Part shown: positions 24,914 through 34,067 of the stretch, in pieces
Layout: each line of letters opens with the position of its first letter
Position numbering within the stretch: the stretch's first letter is position 1
Source: Thermoproteota archaeon
Lineage (GTDB): Archaea > Thermoproteota > Nitrososphaeria_A > Caldarchaeales > Calditenuaceae
DNA: 64,000 bases
Direction of reading: 5' to 3'
Assembly: GCA_030550235.1 (NCBI GenBank)
Contig: JAUQPU010000001.1
Location: forward strand, 256,040 to 320,039
Program-made: the position numbers and the translations under genes
Notes under the pieces: model-generated
Seen by the model: only the letters and a program-made list of their open reading frames with translations
What the model was told of the DNA's origin: nothing
The model's database searches: none

Positions 24914-24941
24914 GCAAGCTAATGCTTTCCATTGTCGTATC

Positions 24942-26045
24942 ATGTATTCCAGTAGGTTGGAAAGTTTAAGGGAAAAGATGGAAAGTCTCGGCCTTGACGC
25001 CATCATGTTGACTTCAGAGCCTAATATGTATTATCTATCTGGATATAGCGCAATCTCTCTGGAACGACTGGTCTCGCTACTGGTTTTCAGAGAGAGTGAA
25101 AATATTTGTTTGATAGTGCCAAAGCTTGAGAAAGACCGGGCTGAGGAAAATTGTAAGATAAAGGATGCGGAGATTTTCGCCTATAGCGATGTTGAGGACC
25201 CCCTAGATACATTGAGGGGACTCCTTTTAAGACATCATGTGAAAAACTTCGGTGTAGAGGGTAGCGCACCTTATAGGTTCATCCACCCACTAATATCTGG
25301 TACACTACAGATGAGTATCAAGCTAGTTGACGAGCTCATGTATTCCCTACGAATCATAAAGGACGAGGAAGAGATGAAATATCTTGAAGCCGCGGCAGAA
25401 ATAAACGGGAAACTCATGAGGGATACTATAGGTCAGGTTAGAGCTGGATTATCTGAGAAGGAGGTCGCTGCCTTCGTTAAAGCTCGAGCGCTGGAGCTGG
25501 GTGCCGATGACGTTGCATTTATACTGGCTCAATCTGGAAGTAATTCTGCACTGCCTCACCAGGAACCTACACAGAGGCGTATAAATGATGGCGATATAGT
25601 CCTGCTCGATATCGGCATCAGATACATGGGCTACTATTCAGACATAACCAGGACCATCACATGTGGGAGGCCATCACCACAACAGGAAAAAATCTTCAAC
25701 ATAGTGTATCAAGCCCAGTCAGCTGGACTCGCGACTGCCATGGAGGGCAGGAAGGCGGGGGAGGTCGACGATGCAGCCAGAGGAAAAATATCCGATGCAG
25801 GGTACGGGGAATATTTCATACATCGGACGGGACACGGCTTAGGATTAGAGGTCCATGAACCCCCGTACATAAAATCCGGGAATTACCAGGAGTTGAAAAA
25901 GGGAATGGCATTCACTGTAGAGCCAGGCATATACTTAGTGGGGAGGTACGGGGTAAGACTTGAAGACAATGTAATAATAATGCCGGGCGGACACACAAAC
26001 CTCACCAGATTACCAAAGTCGCTGTTAAAGGAAGATTATCTCTAA
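24942..26045 (+). CDS. M24-family metallopeptidase, Xaa-Pro dipeptidase/aminopeptidase type
   Basis: A 367-residue pita-bread-fold enzyme: N-terminal creatinase/prolidase domain (LDAIMLTSEPNMYYLSGYSA) and a C-terminal catalytic domain with all five metal ligands visible: Asp in VLLDIGIRYMGYYSDITRT (both Asp), His in HRTGHGLGLEVHEPP, Glu in FTVEPGIYL and Glu in VRLEDNVII. It should cleave peptides next to proline. The intact ligand set argues against creatinase. Neighbours are hyuAB upstream and a convergent peptide ABC transporter 8 bases downstream, suggesting it processes imported peptides. Confidence 0.92.
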   Translation: MYSSRLESLREKMESLGLDAIMLTSEPNMYYLSGYSAISLERLVSLLVFRESENICLIVPKLEKDRAEENCKIKDAEIFAYSDVEDPLDTLRGLLLRHHVKNFGVEGSAPYRFIHPLISGTLQMSIKLVDELMYSLRIIKDEEEMKYLEAAAEINGKLMRDTIGQVRAGLSEKEVAAFVKARALELGADDVAFILAQSGSNSALPHQEPTQRRINDGDIVLLDIGIRYMGYYSDITRTITCGRPSPQQEKIFNIVYQAQSAGLATAMEGRKAGEVDDAARGKISDAGYGEYFIHRTGHGLGLEVHEPPYIKSGNYQELKKGMAFTVEPGIYLVGRYGVRLEDNVIIMPGGHTNLTRLPKSLLKEDYL

Positions 26046-26053
26046 TCTATGCC

Positions 26054-27016
26054 CTATTCGTAAAGCCAACATCTAACTACATGTCCGCTATCTGTCACTA
26101 TGTCGGGTGGTTCCCGCTCACTACAGATGGGCTTGGCAAACGGGCATCTTGTATGGAATCTACAACCCTTCGGTGGGCTTAACGCGCTTGGAATCTCCCC
26201 AACCGACTCTACACCCTTCGGCTTAACTTCTTCATCCTCCTTAGTCAACGCAGGGATCGAAGAAAGCAGCATCTGAGTATATGGATGTAATGGCTTGCCG
26301 AAGAACTCGTCGGTTGGTGCCTCTTCATAGATTTTACCAAGATACATAATCATCACTCGATGAGCTATATTTCTCACAACTCCTAAATCATGAGTGATTA
26401 AAAGATAACTGAGATTATGCTCTTTCTGTATTTTATGCAGCGTGTTAAGCACCTTCGCCTGAGATGAGACGTCGAGTGCTGAAGTGGACTCGTCTAGAAT
26501 AATGAATGAGGGGTTTGGAGCAAGGGCTCTAGCTATCGCGACTAGCTGCTTCTCCCCTCCGCCAAGCTCCTGTGGGTATTTGAACATAAACTCCTCACCA
26601 AGTCCTACAAACTCTAACAACTCTGCTACTCTATTATAAATGGTAGATGAGTTTACTAGACGATGTATACGTAGTGGTAATCCAATAATGTCCTTAACCA
26701 TGTGTTTTGGATTAAGAGATGTACCAGGGTCTTGAAAGACTATCTGCACATCTCTCTTCAACTCAAGACTTCTCTTCTTCATGGGTACCGCCAAGTTGTA
26801 GCTTCCTTTATAGAGCAACTCCCCACTATCTGGCGTATAGAATCCCATGATCACGTGTCCAGTTGTAGTCTTTCCAGATCCAGACTCACCGACGAGTGCG
26901 AGGGTCTCGCCGTATTTAACAGAGAAGCTTACCCCGTCCACCGCTTTCACTACTCCCTCTTTTATCTGGAAGTATTTCCTGAGGCCAGAGACACTGAGGA
27001 TCGTATTATCCCCCAT
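26054..27016 (-). CDS. dppF: Peptide ABC transporter ATP-binding protein, DppF/OppF type
   Basis: An ABC ATPase of about 320 residues: Walker A GESGSGKTTTGHV, Walker B FIILDESTSALD, H-loop LLITHDLG, and the C-terminal oligopeptide-type Cys stretch GCRFHTRCPFAKPICSE. The signature reads LGGGEKQ, where LSGG(E/Q) is usual. A GTG at 27031 is in frame, but GAGGGG sits six bases before the ATG at 27016. The start overlaps or abuts the dppD stop, so the genes are coupled. Confidence 0.93.
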   Translation of the reverse strand: MGDNTILSVSGLRKYFQIKEGVVKAVDGVSFSVKYGETLALVGESGSGKTTTGHVIMGFYTPDSGELLYKGSYNLAVPMKKRSLELKRDVQIVFQDPGTSLNPKHMVKDIIGLPLRIHRLVNSSTIYNRVAELLEFVGLGEEFMFKYPQELGGGEKQLVAIARALAPNPSFIILDESTSALDVSSQAKVLNTLHKIQKEHNLSYLLITHDLGVVRNIAHRVMIMYLGKIYEEAPTDEFFGKPLHPYTQMLLSSIPALTKEDEEVKPKGVESVGEIPSALSPPKGCRFHTRCPFAKPICSEREPPDIVTDSGHVVRCWLYE

Positions 27017-27027
27017 ATCTATTCCCC

Positions 27028-27996
27028 TCACTCATAAAGATGACACGCAACCACGTGTTCTGCATTTAGAGCGGTTCTCTTAGGCTTTACTTTATGGCAC
27101 TTATCCATCGCATAGGGGCATCTAGGCGCAAACCTGCAACCAGCTGGTGGAGACCTATAGTCAGGCAGCTTACCCCTAATCCCCTCGCCAATACGACGCG
27201 AGCTTATCTTTGGAGCACTAGAGACCAGCAAATCGGTATAGGGGTGTTTCGGATGGTCAAGTAGCTCGCCCGTCCTCGCCTCCTCCATTATGTCTCCCGC
27301 ATAAAGAACATAGGCTCTATCAGTCATTTGGCGAACCATGCCTAAAGCATGTGAGACTAATATGGTGCTTAGTCCTCTTTGCTTTACAAGCTTGTCAATA
27401 AGTCTCAGGATCTGGTCCTGTAATGTTACATCTATGTTGGTGGTAGGCTCATCGGCGAGCAGCAGCTTACCAGCAGATAAGAGGGCCATCGCTATCATCA
27501 CCCTCTGCCTCATACCTCCACTTAACTGGAATGGGAATGACTCCAAAACCCTCTCAGGATCCGGGAGACTCACACTCTCCAATACACCCAACGCATGCTC
27601 ATGCAGGACAGCCTTAGATGGATTGCTACCATCCGCTAGAAATTTGTATTTGATTACGTCATACAGCTGGTCTTTAATCTTGAAGACCGGGTTTAAAGCA
27701 GCCATGGGATCTTGAAAAATCATTCCAATTTCACTTCTTCTTACTTTCGAGAGCTCTGCTTCACTGGCTTTTAGAATGTCAATCTCTCTATATTTTATCG
27801 TTCCGCGAGGGATGCTGCTGTTCTGGGGTAAGATCCTTAATATCGTCTTCAAGAGTGTCGTTTTCCCACTTCCCGTTTCACCCACTATACCTATCCTTTC
27901 CCCCTCATCCATCCTCAGCCAAACACCGTTCAAAACTTGATTGACATACCAGTAGCTCTTATAATGAACGTGGAGATCGTCAATACGCAGAAGCAT
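27028..27996 (-). CDS. dppD: Peptide ABC transporter ATP-binding protein, DppD/OppD type
   Basis: An ABC ATPase of about 322 residues: Walker A GETGSGKTTLLKT, signature LSGGMRQRV, Walker B LLLADEPTTNID, H-loop LVSHALG and the C-terminal CRFAPRCPYAMDKC motif of the oligopeptide family. A TTG at 28002 is in frame; AGGTGA seven bases ahead of the ATG at 27996 favours the latter. It pairs with DppF to energise the permeases DppB and DppC. Confidence 0.94.
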   Translation of the reverse strand: MLLRIDDLHVHYKSYWYVNQVLNGVWLRMDEGERIGIVGETGSGKTTLLKTILRILPQNSSIPRGTIKYREIDILKASEAELSKVRRSEIGMIFQDPMAALNPVFKIKDQLYDVIKYKFLADGSNPSKAVLHEHALGVLESVSLPDPERVLESFPFQLSGGMRQRVMIAMALLSAGKLLLADEPTTNIDVTLQDQILRLIDKLVKQRGLSTILVSHALGMVRQMTDRAYVLYAGDIMEEARTGELLDHPKHPYTDLLVSSAPKISSRRIGEGIRGKLPDYRSPPAGCRFAPRCPYAMDKCHKVKPKRTALNAEHVVACHLYE

Positions 27997-27998
27997 AC

Positions 27999-28898
27999 TC
28001 AATCACCTGCGAAGATGTCCCTAATACCATCTCCGAGCAAGTTGAATGAGAGTATTATCAGTATTATACCAGTTGCAGGGCCTATGCTCATCCACCAATA
28101 ATCAGGTAGGTATTTGCTATACTCCGATACCATTGTTCCCAAATCAGGCGTGGGGGGCTGCGCACCCAAACCGACGAAGCTGATAGCTGCTCCTATTAAA
28201 ACCACCCAGCCTGCATCCAGCGTGACTTTAGTGAGTATTATTCCTAGCTGGTTTGGAAGTAGTTCACGGAAGAGGATGTGGAAGGTCGAGGCCCCTTGTG
28301 CCTCGGCTGCGATGATGAACGGCTCATTCCTAAGAGAGGAGGTGACAGAGTGTGTTAGTTTAACATACCATGGCCACCACATCAACGAGACCGCCAACAT
28401 TGCGTTATAGATGTTGGGCTCTAGTATTGAGGCTATTGCAAGGGCCAAGACAAGATACGGTATCGATATGAAGATGTCAGACAACCTGATTATAATAGCC
28501 TCTATCACGGTCCCTTTATAGTATCCGGCAATCAATCCTAAAACTACGCCGCTCGGAACAACTAAAGAAAGGACTATTCCAATTAATAAGAATGCGTATC
28601 TAAATCCAAAGATAACGCGACTTAAAACATCCCGCCCATACATGTCTGTTCCGAATAGGTGTTCTATACTAGGAGGCTTGTAAGCATCTCTGAAATTGAT
28701 GTAAAGACCGGCGTGTTCTGGATAAGGGGCGATATACTCTGCTAAGGCGACGAACAATATTAAGAGGCATATCAACGATAGGCCGATTACTGAGAGTTTG
28801 CTTTTTTTAAACCTGAACCAGACCCTCCTTAGATTCTCCCTCTTAACCTTCTTCTCGAGCTCAAGATATTGCCCCTGCTCCCCAATAACCGCGCCCAT
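27999..28898 (-). CDS. dppC: Peptide ABC transporter permease, DppC type
   Basis: An inner membrane permease with an N-terminal cytoplasmic segment, a TM near residues 40-60, and the DppC signature GTDMYGRDVLSRVIFGFRYA. The EAA loop is EAQGASTFHILFRELLPN followed by further helices. The start codon is chosen as the ATG at 28898, since AGGTGA overlapping the dppB stop is five bases before it; ORF-internal GTG/ATG codons up to 28907 lie inside that site. Confidence 0.92.
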   Translation of the reverse strand: MGAVIGEQGQYLELEKKVKRENLRRVWFRFKKSKLSVIGLSLICLLILFVALAEYIAPYPEHAGLYINFRDAYKPPSIEHLFGTDMYGRDVLSRVIFGFRYAFLLIGIVLSLVVPSGVVLGLIAGYYKGTVIEAIIIRLSDIFISIPYLVLALAIASILEPNIYNAMLAVSLMWWPWYVKLTHSVTSSLRNEPFIIAAEAQGASTFHILFRELLPNQLGIILTKVTLDAGWVVLIGAAISFVGLGAQPPTPDLGTMVSEYSKYLPDYWWMSIGPATGIILIILSFNLLGDGIRDIFAGD

Positions 28899-28903
28899 GC
28901 CCA

Positions 28904-30016
28904 TCACCTCTTATATCTAACACGAGGGTCTAACCTCGCAACAAGCAGATCAATGACTATTGAAGCCAATGTATAGGCAAGGCCTATCACAAGAACTACC
29001 CCCACGATAGCGTTTAAGTCCTTTCTAAGCATCGCTGTTATTCCATATCTTGAGAGGCCTGGCCAATTAAATATGACTTCAACTAAGAAGGCGTTACCTA
29101 TTAGGGAGGCCATGTCTAAAGTCATTATTGTTACTGTAGGTATCATGGATGGTTTTAGAGCGTATTTGAAGAATATTACAGAGCTTGGGAGACCATGCGA
29201 ATACATATTCAACACATAATCCTTATTCACGTTTTCTATTAAGTTCGCTCTCAAGATTCTAGCCTCTTGGGCTATTGTGCCTATGGCGAGAGCTAGGGAA
29301 GGTATGATGAGATGGCCAACGGCGTCGAAGAATGCCGGTATATTTGCCTGTAATAGAGAGTCTAAAGTGACCAGCCCCGTTATTCTTCTCACATCATAAC
29401 CTAGGCTGAGCCTTCCATAAGCTGGAAGCAAATCTAGCCAGCTCGCTAAAACAAGTTGTAGTATTATTGCCCAAACGAAAGATGGTATCGCTATTCCTGC
29501 ATAAGCGAATATACGGACGAAGTTGTCAATCACGGAGTTGGGCCGCCTACCGCTAAGGACACCTAAGGTAAATGCCCCAATAACATCTATCACTAGTGAA
29601 AATATTAGGAGCTCGATTGTAGCTGGGAGAAACTCAGCAATATCCGTAGTTACGTCTCTGAAGGTGACCAATGAGATCCCTAGCCGACCATGGAACACAT
29701 CCATGAGCCACGCGAAATATTGGACATAAAGCGGCTCGTGAAGGCGAAGTGCCTGCCTGTATTGCTCAACAACATCCTCGGGAGCTCTAGGTCCTAGTGC
29801 AAGTCGTGCAGGGTCTCCCGGGAGAATTCGTGCAATTATGAAGATAAGTATCGATATACCTAATAATGTCAGCGCGCTATACGCTATTTTCCTCACATAG
29901 TAGTTATCTAAGAGAGTGGAAAGCTTTTTACTTGCTCCACCCAGATTTATGGCTGAATCTGTCTCCTGATTAGTCATGGATGAGCCATTTCCAGTGGATT
30001 CTCTTATTGAGGACAA
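28904..30016 (-). CDS. dppB: Peptide ABC transporter permease, DppB type
   Basis: A permease of up to 370 residues with about six helices: YSALTLLGISILIFIIARILPGDPARLALGPRAPED is the DppB N-terminal TM and loop, and the EAA motif is QEARILRANLIENVNKDYVLN. It begins with TTG at 30016, 1 base after the racemase gene; an internal ATG at 29977 (MTNQETD) would give a more usual N-terminus. The extra N-terminal 40 residues are polar and low in recognisable features. Confidence 0.92.
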   Translation of the reverse strand: MSSIRESTGNGSSMTNQETDSAINLGGASKKLSTLLDNYYVRKIAYSALTLLGISILIFIIARILPGDPARLALGPRAPEDVVEQYRQALRLHEPLYVQYFAWLMDVFHGRLGISLVTFRDVTTDIAEFLPATIELLIFSLVIDVIGAFTLGVLSGRRPNSVIDNFVRIFAYAGIAIPSFVWAIILQLVLASWLDLLPAYGRLSLGYDVRRITGLVTLDSLLQANIPAFFDAVGHLIIPSLALAIGTIAQEARILRANLIENVNKDYVLNMYSHGLPSSVIFFKYALKPSMIPTVTIMTLDMASLIGNAFLVEVIFNWPGLSRYGITAMLRKDLNAIVGVVLVIGLAYTLASIVIDLLVARLDPRVRYKR

Positions 30017-30017
30017 T

Positions 30018-30761
30018 TCACAGTAGCTCTCTCAAGTCCCACTTCTGCAGCTCGGAGACCGGCGGCGCCTCGTAGCTGTATTTTCTGCTGTGACTCCAGC
30101 CGCAGAGTTCTCTAAGCCTTACATATAATTCAGCATGTTTGAGGGACGCGACAATAGGATCTATTACAGGTATTCCAAACTTCTGTTGGACTTCTCGATA
30201 AAAGCCAAAGAACACGGTACACCCCAGTATAACTACTTCGGCACCTTCCTTGACGCTTTCTTCTATTGAGTTGATAAGCCTCTTTTCAGTCTCACTCTCA
30301 TCCTTGTGGAGGTCGTGAACTCCCATTTCTATGTCTTTAAAAGACACGAGCCTATCCTTTAAGCCATATTCTTTGATCCTGCTCATCATCAGTGGTATCC
30401 ATTTCTTCCGACCCACTATGATTGAGAATCTGTCTCCTAAAGATAGTGCCAGGCTTGTCGACGATTCAAGTGGCGCTGTTACAACGATGTTGCTAACCTC
30501 TCTAGCCTCCCTCAATCCTGGATCATAGAAACACCCTATTATGGCGGCGTCATACCCCTTCTTCTCAGCGTTTTTAATCTCCTTCAGTATGTGAGGGATC
30601 ATTAATGCATCATACGAATAATACTCAAGATGATGTGGACCTCTATTGAAAGAAGTTACGTCAAGGTTTGTTGTGGAATCTCTATAAAGGTCTAAGTAAT
30701 CCTTCATGGGTTTGTCGAATATGCTGGTTCCAACAGGATTTATAAATAGAATATTCACCAT
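30018..30761 (-). CDS. Aspartate/glutamate/hydantoin racemase family protein
   Basis: A protein of about 247 residues with the Asp/Glu racemase two-Cys arrangement: first Cys in YDAAIIGCFYDPGLREARE, second in AEVVILGCTVFFGFYREVQ. The N-terminus VNILFINPVGTSIF and PVIDPIVASLKHAE near the end are typical of hydantoin racemases. It lies inside the transporter operon between the binding protein and the first permease. A TTG at 30782 would add seven residues; the ATG at 30761, preceded by GGGG about nine bases upstream, is preferred. Stereo-inversion of hydantoins or amino acids is inferred from family and context. Confidence 0.85.
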   Translation of the reverse strand: MVNILFINPVGTSIFDKPMKDYLDLYRDSTTNLDVTSFNRGPHHLEYYSYDALMIPHILKEIKNAEKKGYDAAIIGCFYDPGLREAREVSNIVVTAPLESSTSLALSLGDRFSIIVGRKKWIPLMMSRIKEYGLKDRLVSFKDIEMGVHDLHKDESETEKRLINSIEESVKEGAEVVILGCTVFFGFYREVQQKFGIPVIDPIVASLKHAELYVRLRELCGWSHSRKYSYEAPPVSELQKWDLRELL

Positions 30762-30818
30762 ATTCTGCAACCCCAAAAACAATATTTACTAGCGAGTGGG
30801 GGGATTACCTTTATCATG

Positions 30819-32501
30819 TTACTTGGGGATTTTTTCAGGGAAGACTTGAATCCAACGGAAGTCTAGCTCGTATTCTGCTATTGGTAGGATGTCGCCTCTA
30901 GCCGCTGGGTAATCGATATAGTTGGCCTGATATCCTCTTAGGACTATATGTTCGAATACGTATACTGATGGGGCTAACTCGTCTAGCTTCTTTTGAATTT
31001 GATAGTACTTCTGCATACGCTGATTGAAGTCAACTGTAGATAATGCGTCTTCTATCATTTTATCAATTTCGGCATTCATTAGCCACTCACCCTGTTCCCA
31101 AGTTCCAGCAGACCCCGAATGGTATCGTGACGTCAGGATAGATCCTGCCTCGGCATAGTGTGCAATTACAAAGATTGATACTGCATTAGGCGTGGACTCC
31201 ATCTTTGTCATGCCCTCAACTACTGAGAGCCAAGGCACCTTTACTACGTTGACCTTTAGTCCAATCTCCTCCATGTTGAGCTTAAAGAGCAATGCGACTC
31301 TCTCCTCCCATGGGACTTCAGCAATCCACCAAAACTCTATCGGATACTGGTCTAGCTGTCCCCAATACTTGGATTTCTTCAGCTCCTCTTTGGCTGCTTC
31401 TATATTCCTTTCCACAGGTTTCCGCGAGGGGTCTGAACCTGGTAGCATGCTGGGCACCGGTCCGGTGGGGCGCTTCTCGAAAGGCATTATATCCTTTATT
31501 GCTGTCTCATAGTCAAATGCCAAGGCTATTGCTCTTCTAACATGGACATCGTCAGTTGGCGGTTTTCTGGTATGTAGCATAATGTAGAAGATCATTGCGG
31601 AGGGTACTTTTGCTATTTCAACACCAGGTATCTTGTCCATGGCATCATAGTTTTCTAGTGGCTGCCATTGGTCAGTTATCTCCAATTCTCTTTTCTCCAT
31701 CATAGTGCGTATTGTGGTCGGCTCTGTGAAGCCATACATTATCACCTTAGTGGGGGAATTCGGAGCTGTGTCACCCCAATAACCGTCAAACTTTACCAGG
31801 GTTACCGATTCTCCCCTCTTTTGTTCTAATAGCTTATAGGGCCCGGACCCGGCGTCCTGCTCTCCAGCCATAAGCCAGTTCTTCCCATAATCGCCCATCT
31901 CTCCATAAGTGCCCTCTGCTATGTGCTGCTTTACAAGCTCGCTGTCAACTATGTAGAGTCGCACTAAAGTTATGAGGAAGGGGCCGAAAGGCTTTGTAAG
32001 CACAATTTGCACTGTTCTATCATTTATAGCCCTTGTCCTCTCTAGGTCAACATAGGGCTTGAATAAGTATCCATAGCCCTCTCCAATTGTTATCATTCTT
32101 CGCAGAGAGAAGACTACGTCCTCTGCCTTAAGCTCACGGCCGCTATGAAACTTTACCCCCTGTCTTAAAGTGAAGGTCCAGGTCATGCCGTCACCCGATA
32201 CCTCCCACTTCTCCGCAACATGCGGCCTAACCGTTCCGTCTTTATTCGGGTAAACCAAGGTATCATAGACATTTAGGAAATAGACGGAGCTTGCCTCATC
32301 CGAGCCTACTGCTGGATCCATGTATGGCACGTTGGCGAATGATACTCGCAGAAGTCTTTCCCTCTGCTGTTGTGTAGGCCCTAGTAATGAAGTGTTCAGG
32401 ACTAAGAGGGAGACTGCTGCTACGACGGCAATTAAGACGACGGCAACGAGGGCTACTGTTAATTTTCTTGTTCCTTTTCTACTAGTAGATTCTGATGTCA
32501 T
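30819..32501 (-). CDS. dppA: Peptide ABC transporter substrate-binding protein, DppA/SBP family 5
   Basis: A binding protein of about 560 residues. The N-terminus (MTSESTSRKGTRKL then a helix LTVALVAVVLIAVVAAVSLLVL) is a signal anchor. The family 5 signature follows: YDTLVYPNKDGTVRPHVAEKWEVSGDGMTWTFTLRQGVKFHSG and DVVFSLRRM. It captures peptides or related solutes outside the cell for DppBCDF. The ATG at 32501 is chosen over the codon at 32528 because a TATATA-like box (about 32528-32534) sits 30 bases before it. It is the first gene of the operon. Confidence 0.93.
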   Translation of the reverse strand: MTSESTSRKGTRKLTVALVAVVLIAVVAAVSLLVLNTSLLGPTQQQRERLLRVSFANVPYMDPAVGSDEASSVYFLNVYDTLVYPNKDGTVRPHVAEKWEVSGDGMTWTFTLRQGVKFHSGRELKAEDVVFSLRRMITIGEGYGYLFKPYVDLERTRAINDRTVQIVLTKPFGPFLITLVRLYIVDSELVKQHIAEGTYGEMGDYGKNWLMAGEQDAGSGPYKLLEQKRGESVTLVKFDGYWGDTAPNSPTKVIMYGFTEPTTIRTMMEKRELEITDQWQPLENYDAMDKIPGVEIAKVPSAMIFYIMLHTRKPPTDDVHVRRAIALAFDYETAIKDIMPFEKRPTGPVPSMLPGSDPSRKPVERNIEAAKEELKKSKYWGQLDQYPIEFWWIAEVPWEERVALLFKLNMEEIGLKVNVVKVPWLSVVEGMTKMESTPNAVSIFVIAHYAEAGSILTSRYHSGSAGTWEQGEWLMNAEIDKMIEDALSTVDFNQRMQKYYQIQKKLDELAPSVYVFEHIVLRGYQANYIDYPAARGDILPIAEYELDFRWIQVFPEKIPK

Positions 32502-32524
32502 GTGTATTATGGTGTAATTCCCCA

Positions 32525-32716
32525 ACATATATTCCTTTTCCTGCGATGTGATTTACAATAAGGTTTGAATTGTTTATAAAAATAACTTAAGAATTATAAG
32601 CACCTATTTGTAGACGAGGGTTTTCAAAGATGGTTTAGGGGCTTTAAAATAGGGTTAGTGGGTGGCTAAGGTTTAAGAGCATATTTGAAGTTATGGCATG
32701 TTCGATGAGGAGAGGC
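32525..32716. promoter_or_regulatory. Divergent promoter region between dppA and the FAD oxidoreductase gene
   Basis: On the minus strand AATATATG (about 32526-32534) is placed for a leaderless dppA start at 32501, with a second TATA (TTTATAAAC near 32572) further up. On the plus strand TTTAAAATAG (32643-32652) and GGTTTAAGAG (32670-32679) are TATA candidates, and GAGGAGAGG (32707-32715) is a Shine-Dalgarno-like site just before the ATG at 32721. The stretch is strikingly A/T-rich. Confidence 0.5.
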
Positions 32717-32720
32717 TTGA

Positions 32721-33986
32721 ATGATGTATGATTTGATTGTTGTTGGTGCAGGTATAGTTGGTCTGACCTCTGCATTTCATTATGTAAAGAATAATGGCGG
32801 AAAAGTGTTGGTTGTTGAAGCTCAGGCTGGTCCTGCGCAGGGGAATACGGCGAGAAGTGTTGGAGGATTCCGTATGGGGCTATTTACCTCCAGCATTAAT
32901 AGGCTAATCTCTGAAACCACTGTAAAGTATTACCTAGATGTCCAGAGGGGTGGCTATGATCTGGGGATACACCAGATCGGGTACTTGATTCTTCTCGACG
33001 AATTAAACTACGATATGTATGTTCAGCGGGTTCAGGAGCTTTTCAGGGCTGGAACAGCTAAACTTCTCTTGCGCGACGAGTTGAAGAGTAAAGTCGGGTT
33101 TATTCAGCTTGACCTCGTTGATGAGGAGGCACAGTTAATGGGTCTAAGACCTATAAAGGGCGCCATTTTCTCCCCTTTCAGCGGTTATCTTGACGTTGAG
33201 AAGCTGGCTATGCACTACTATGAGAAGTTGGTGGAGATGGGTGTGGAATTTAAGTTCAACACGAGGGTAGAGAGGCTGAAGCTGGCCGCTGTGAATAAGA
33301 TAGGCCACCCTAGAGAGCCTTTTGCCTGGCAGGAGAAGAAGATAGAGGCGGTTGAGACATCGAGAGGCCTATTCGAGGCTGAAAAATTCATTCTCGCGAC
33401 TGGGGCATGGAGCCAGGAATTACTAGATCCGCTTGGTATCGACTCATATATCAAGCCGAAGAAGAGGCAGATCTTCGCATCACCGGCCGGCGGTGAGCTG
33501 GAGGCCTTCTTCAATGTCAAGGGATTTAATGATTTCGGGACTCTCCCAATGACGTTTATACCTAGGGGGCCCTTTGTTGCCCCGAGGATTAGAGATAGGA
33601 GCCTCTGGATGGGCCTCAGTGACGACATTGGCCGTAGATGGGGCCTAGACTTCGAGGCGGAGGACCTCTTCTTCTACGACAATGTCTATCCACTTTTGAG
33701 GAAGATATTCCCCGTAATTGAGGGTGTGAGGCCCCAGTCGAAGTGGGCAGGCTGCTACTCGATCAATACAATCGACGAGAACCCAGTGGCTTTCCGCATC
33801 ATGAATCTAATAGTCGCAACGGGGGGCAGTGGCAGTGGGGTCATGAAGGCTGACTCTCTTGGGAGAATAGCGGCGGCACTAGCTGTAGATAGGAAGGAAG
33901 TTGAGCTTTATGGTGGTGTGAAAGTCCCTTCAACACTCCTAGGCATCAGGGAGAGGAGGATTGAGCCTGAAATGCTCGTCTTTTAA
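32721..33986 (+). CDS. FAD-dependent amino acid oxidoreductase (DAO family; sarcosine oxidase/D-amino acid dehydrogenase type)
   Basis: A 421-residue flavoprotein: N-terminal dinucleotide fold DLIVVGAGIVGLTSAFHYV, the RSVGGFRMGLF segment near residue 45, KFILATGAWSQELLDPLG near residue 220 and the C-terminal FAD-binding VATGGSGSGVMKADSLGRIAA. Family members oxidise N-methyl or D-amino acids. Being divergent from dppA, with a promoter between them, it probably belongs to the same uptake and breakdown unit: racemase and hydantoinase products are amino acids it could oxidise. Substrate not determinable here. Confidence 0.85.
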   Translation: MMYDLIVVGAGIVGLTSAFHYVKNNGGKVLVVEAQAGPAQGNTARSVGGFRMGLFTSSINRLISETTVKYYLDVQRGGYDLGIHQIGYLILLDELNYDMYVQRVQELFRAGTAKLLLRDELKSKVGFIQLDLVDEEAQLMGLRPIKGAIFSPFSGYLDVEKLAMHYYEKLVEMGVEFKFNTRVERLKLAAVNKIGHPREPFAWQEKKIEAVETSRGLFEAEKFILATGAWSQELLDPLGIDSYIKPKKRQIFASPAGGELEAFFNVKGFNDFGTLPMTFIPRGPFVAPRIRDRSLWMGLSDDIGRRWGLDFEAEDLFFYDNVYPLLRKIFPVIEGVRPQSKWAGCYSINTIDENPVAFRIMNLIVATGGSGSGVMKADSLGRIAAALAVDRKEVELYGGVKVPSTLLGIRERRIEPEMLVF

Positions 33987-34030
33987 AACAAACAACTTTC
34001 CTGATAATTTATAGCTTGTCGCAGGGGACA

Positions 34031-34040
34031 ACTTAAATAA
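34031..34040 (+). promoter_or_regulatory. TATA box of the cdc48 gene
   Basis: ACTTAAATAA lies about 28-37 bases before the ATG at 34068, placing transcription start almost at the initiation codon. Confidence 0.5.
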
Positions 34041-34067
34041 ATCCCTCCGCATTCAAGAGTTGAACTG

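Noticed and set aside
24942..26045. M24 protein as creatinase, completing a creatinine route with N-methylhydantoinase and sarcosine oxidase
   Set aside because: All five metal ligands of M24 peptidases are intact, whereas creatinase lacks them; the peptidase reading is better.
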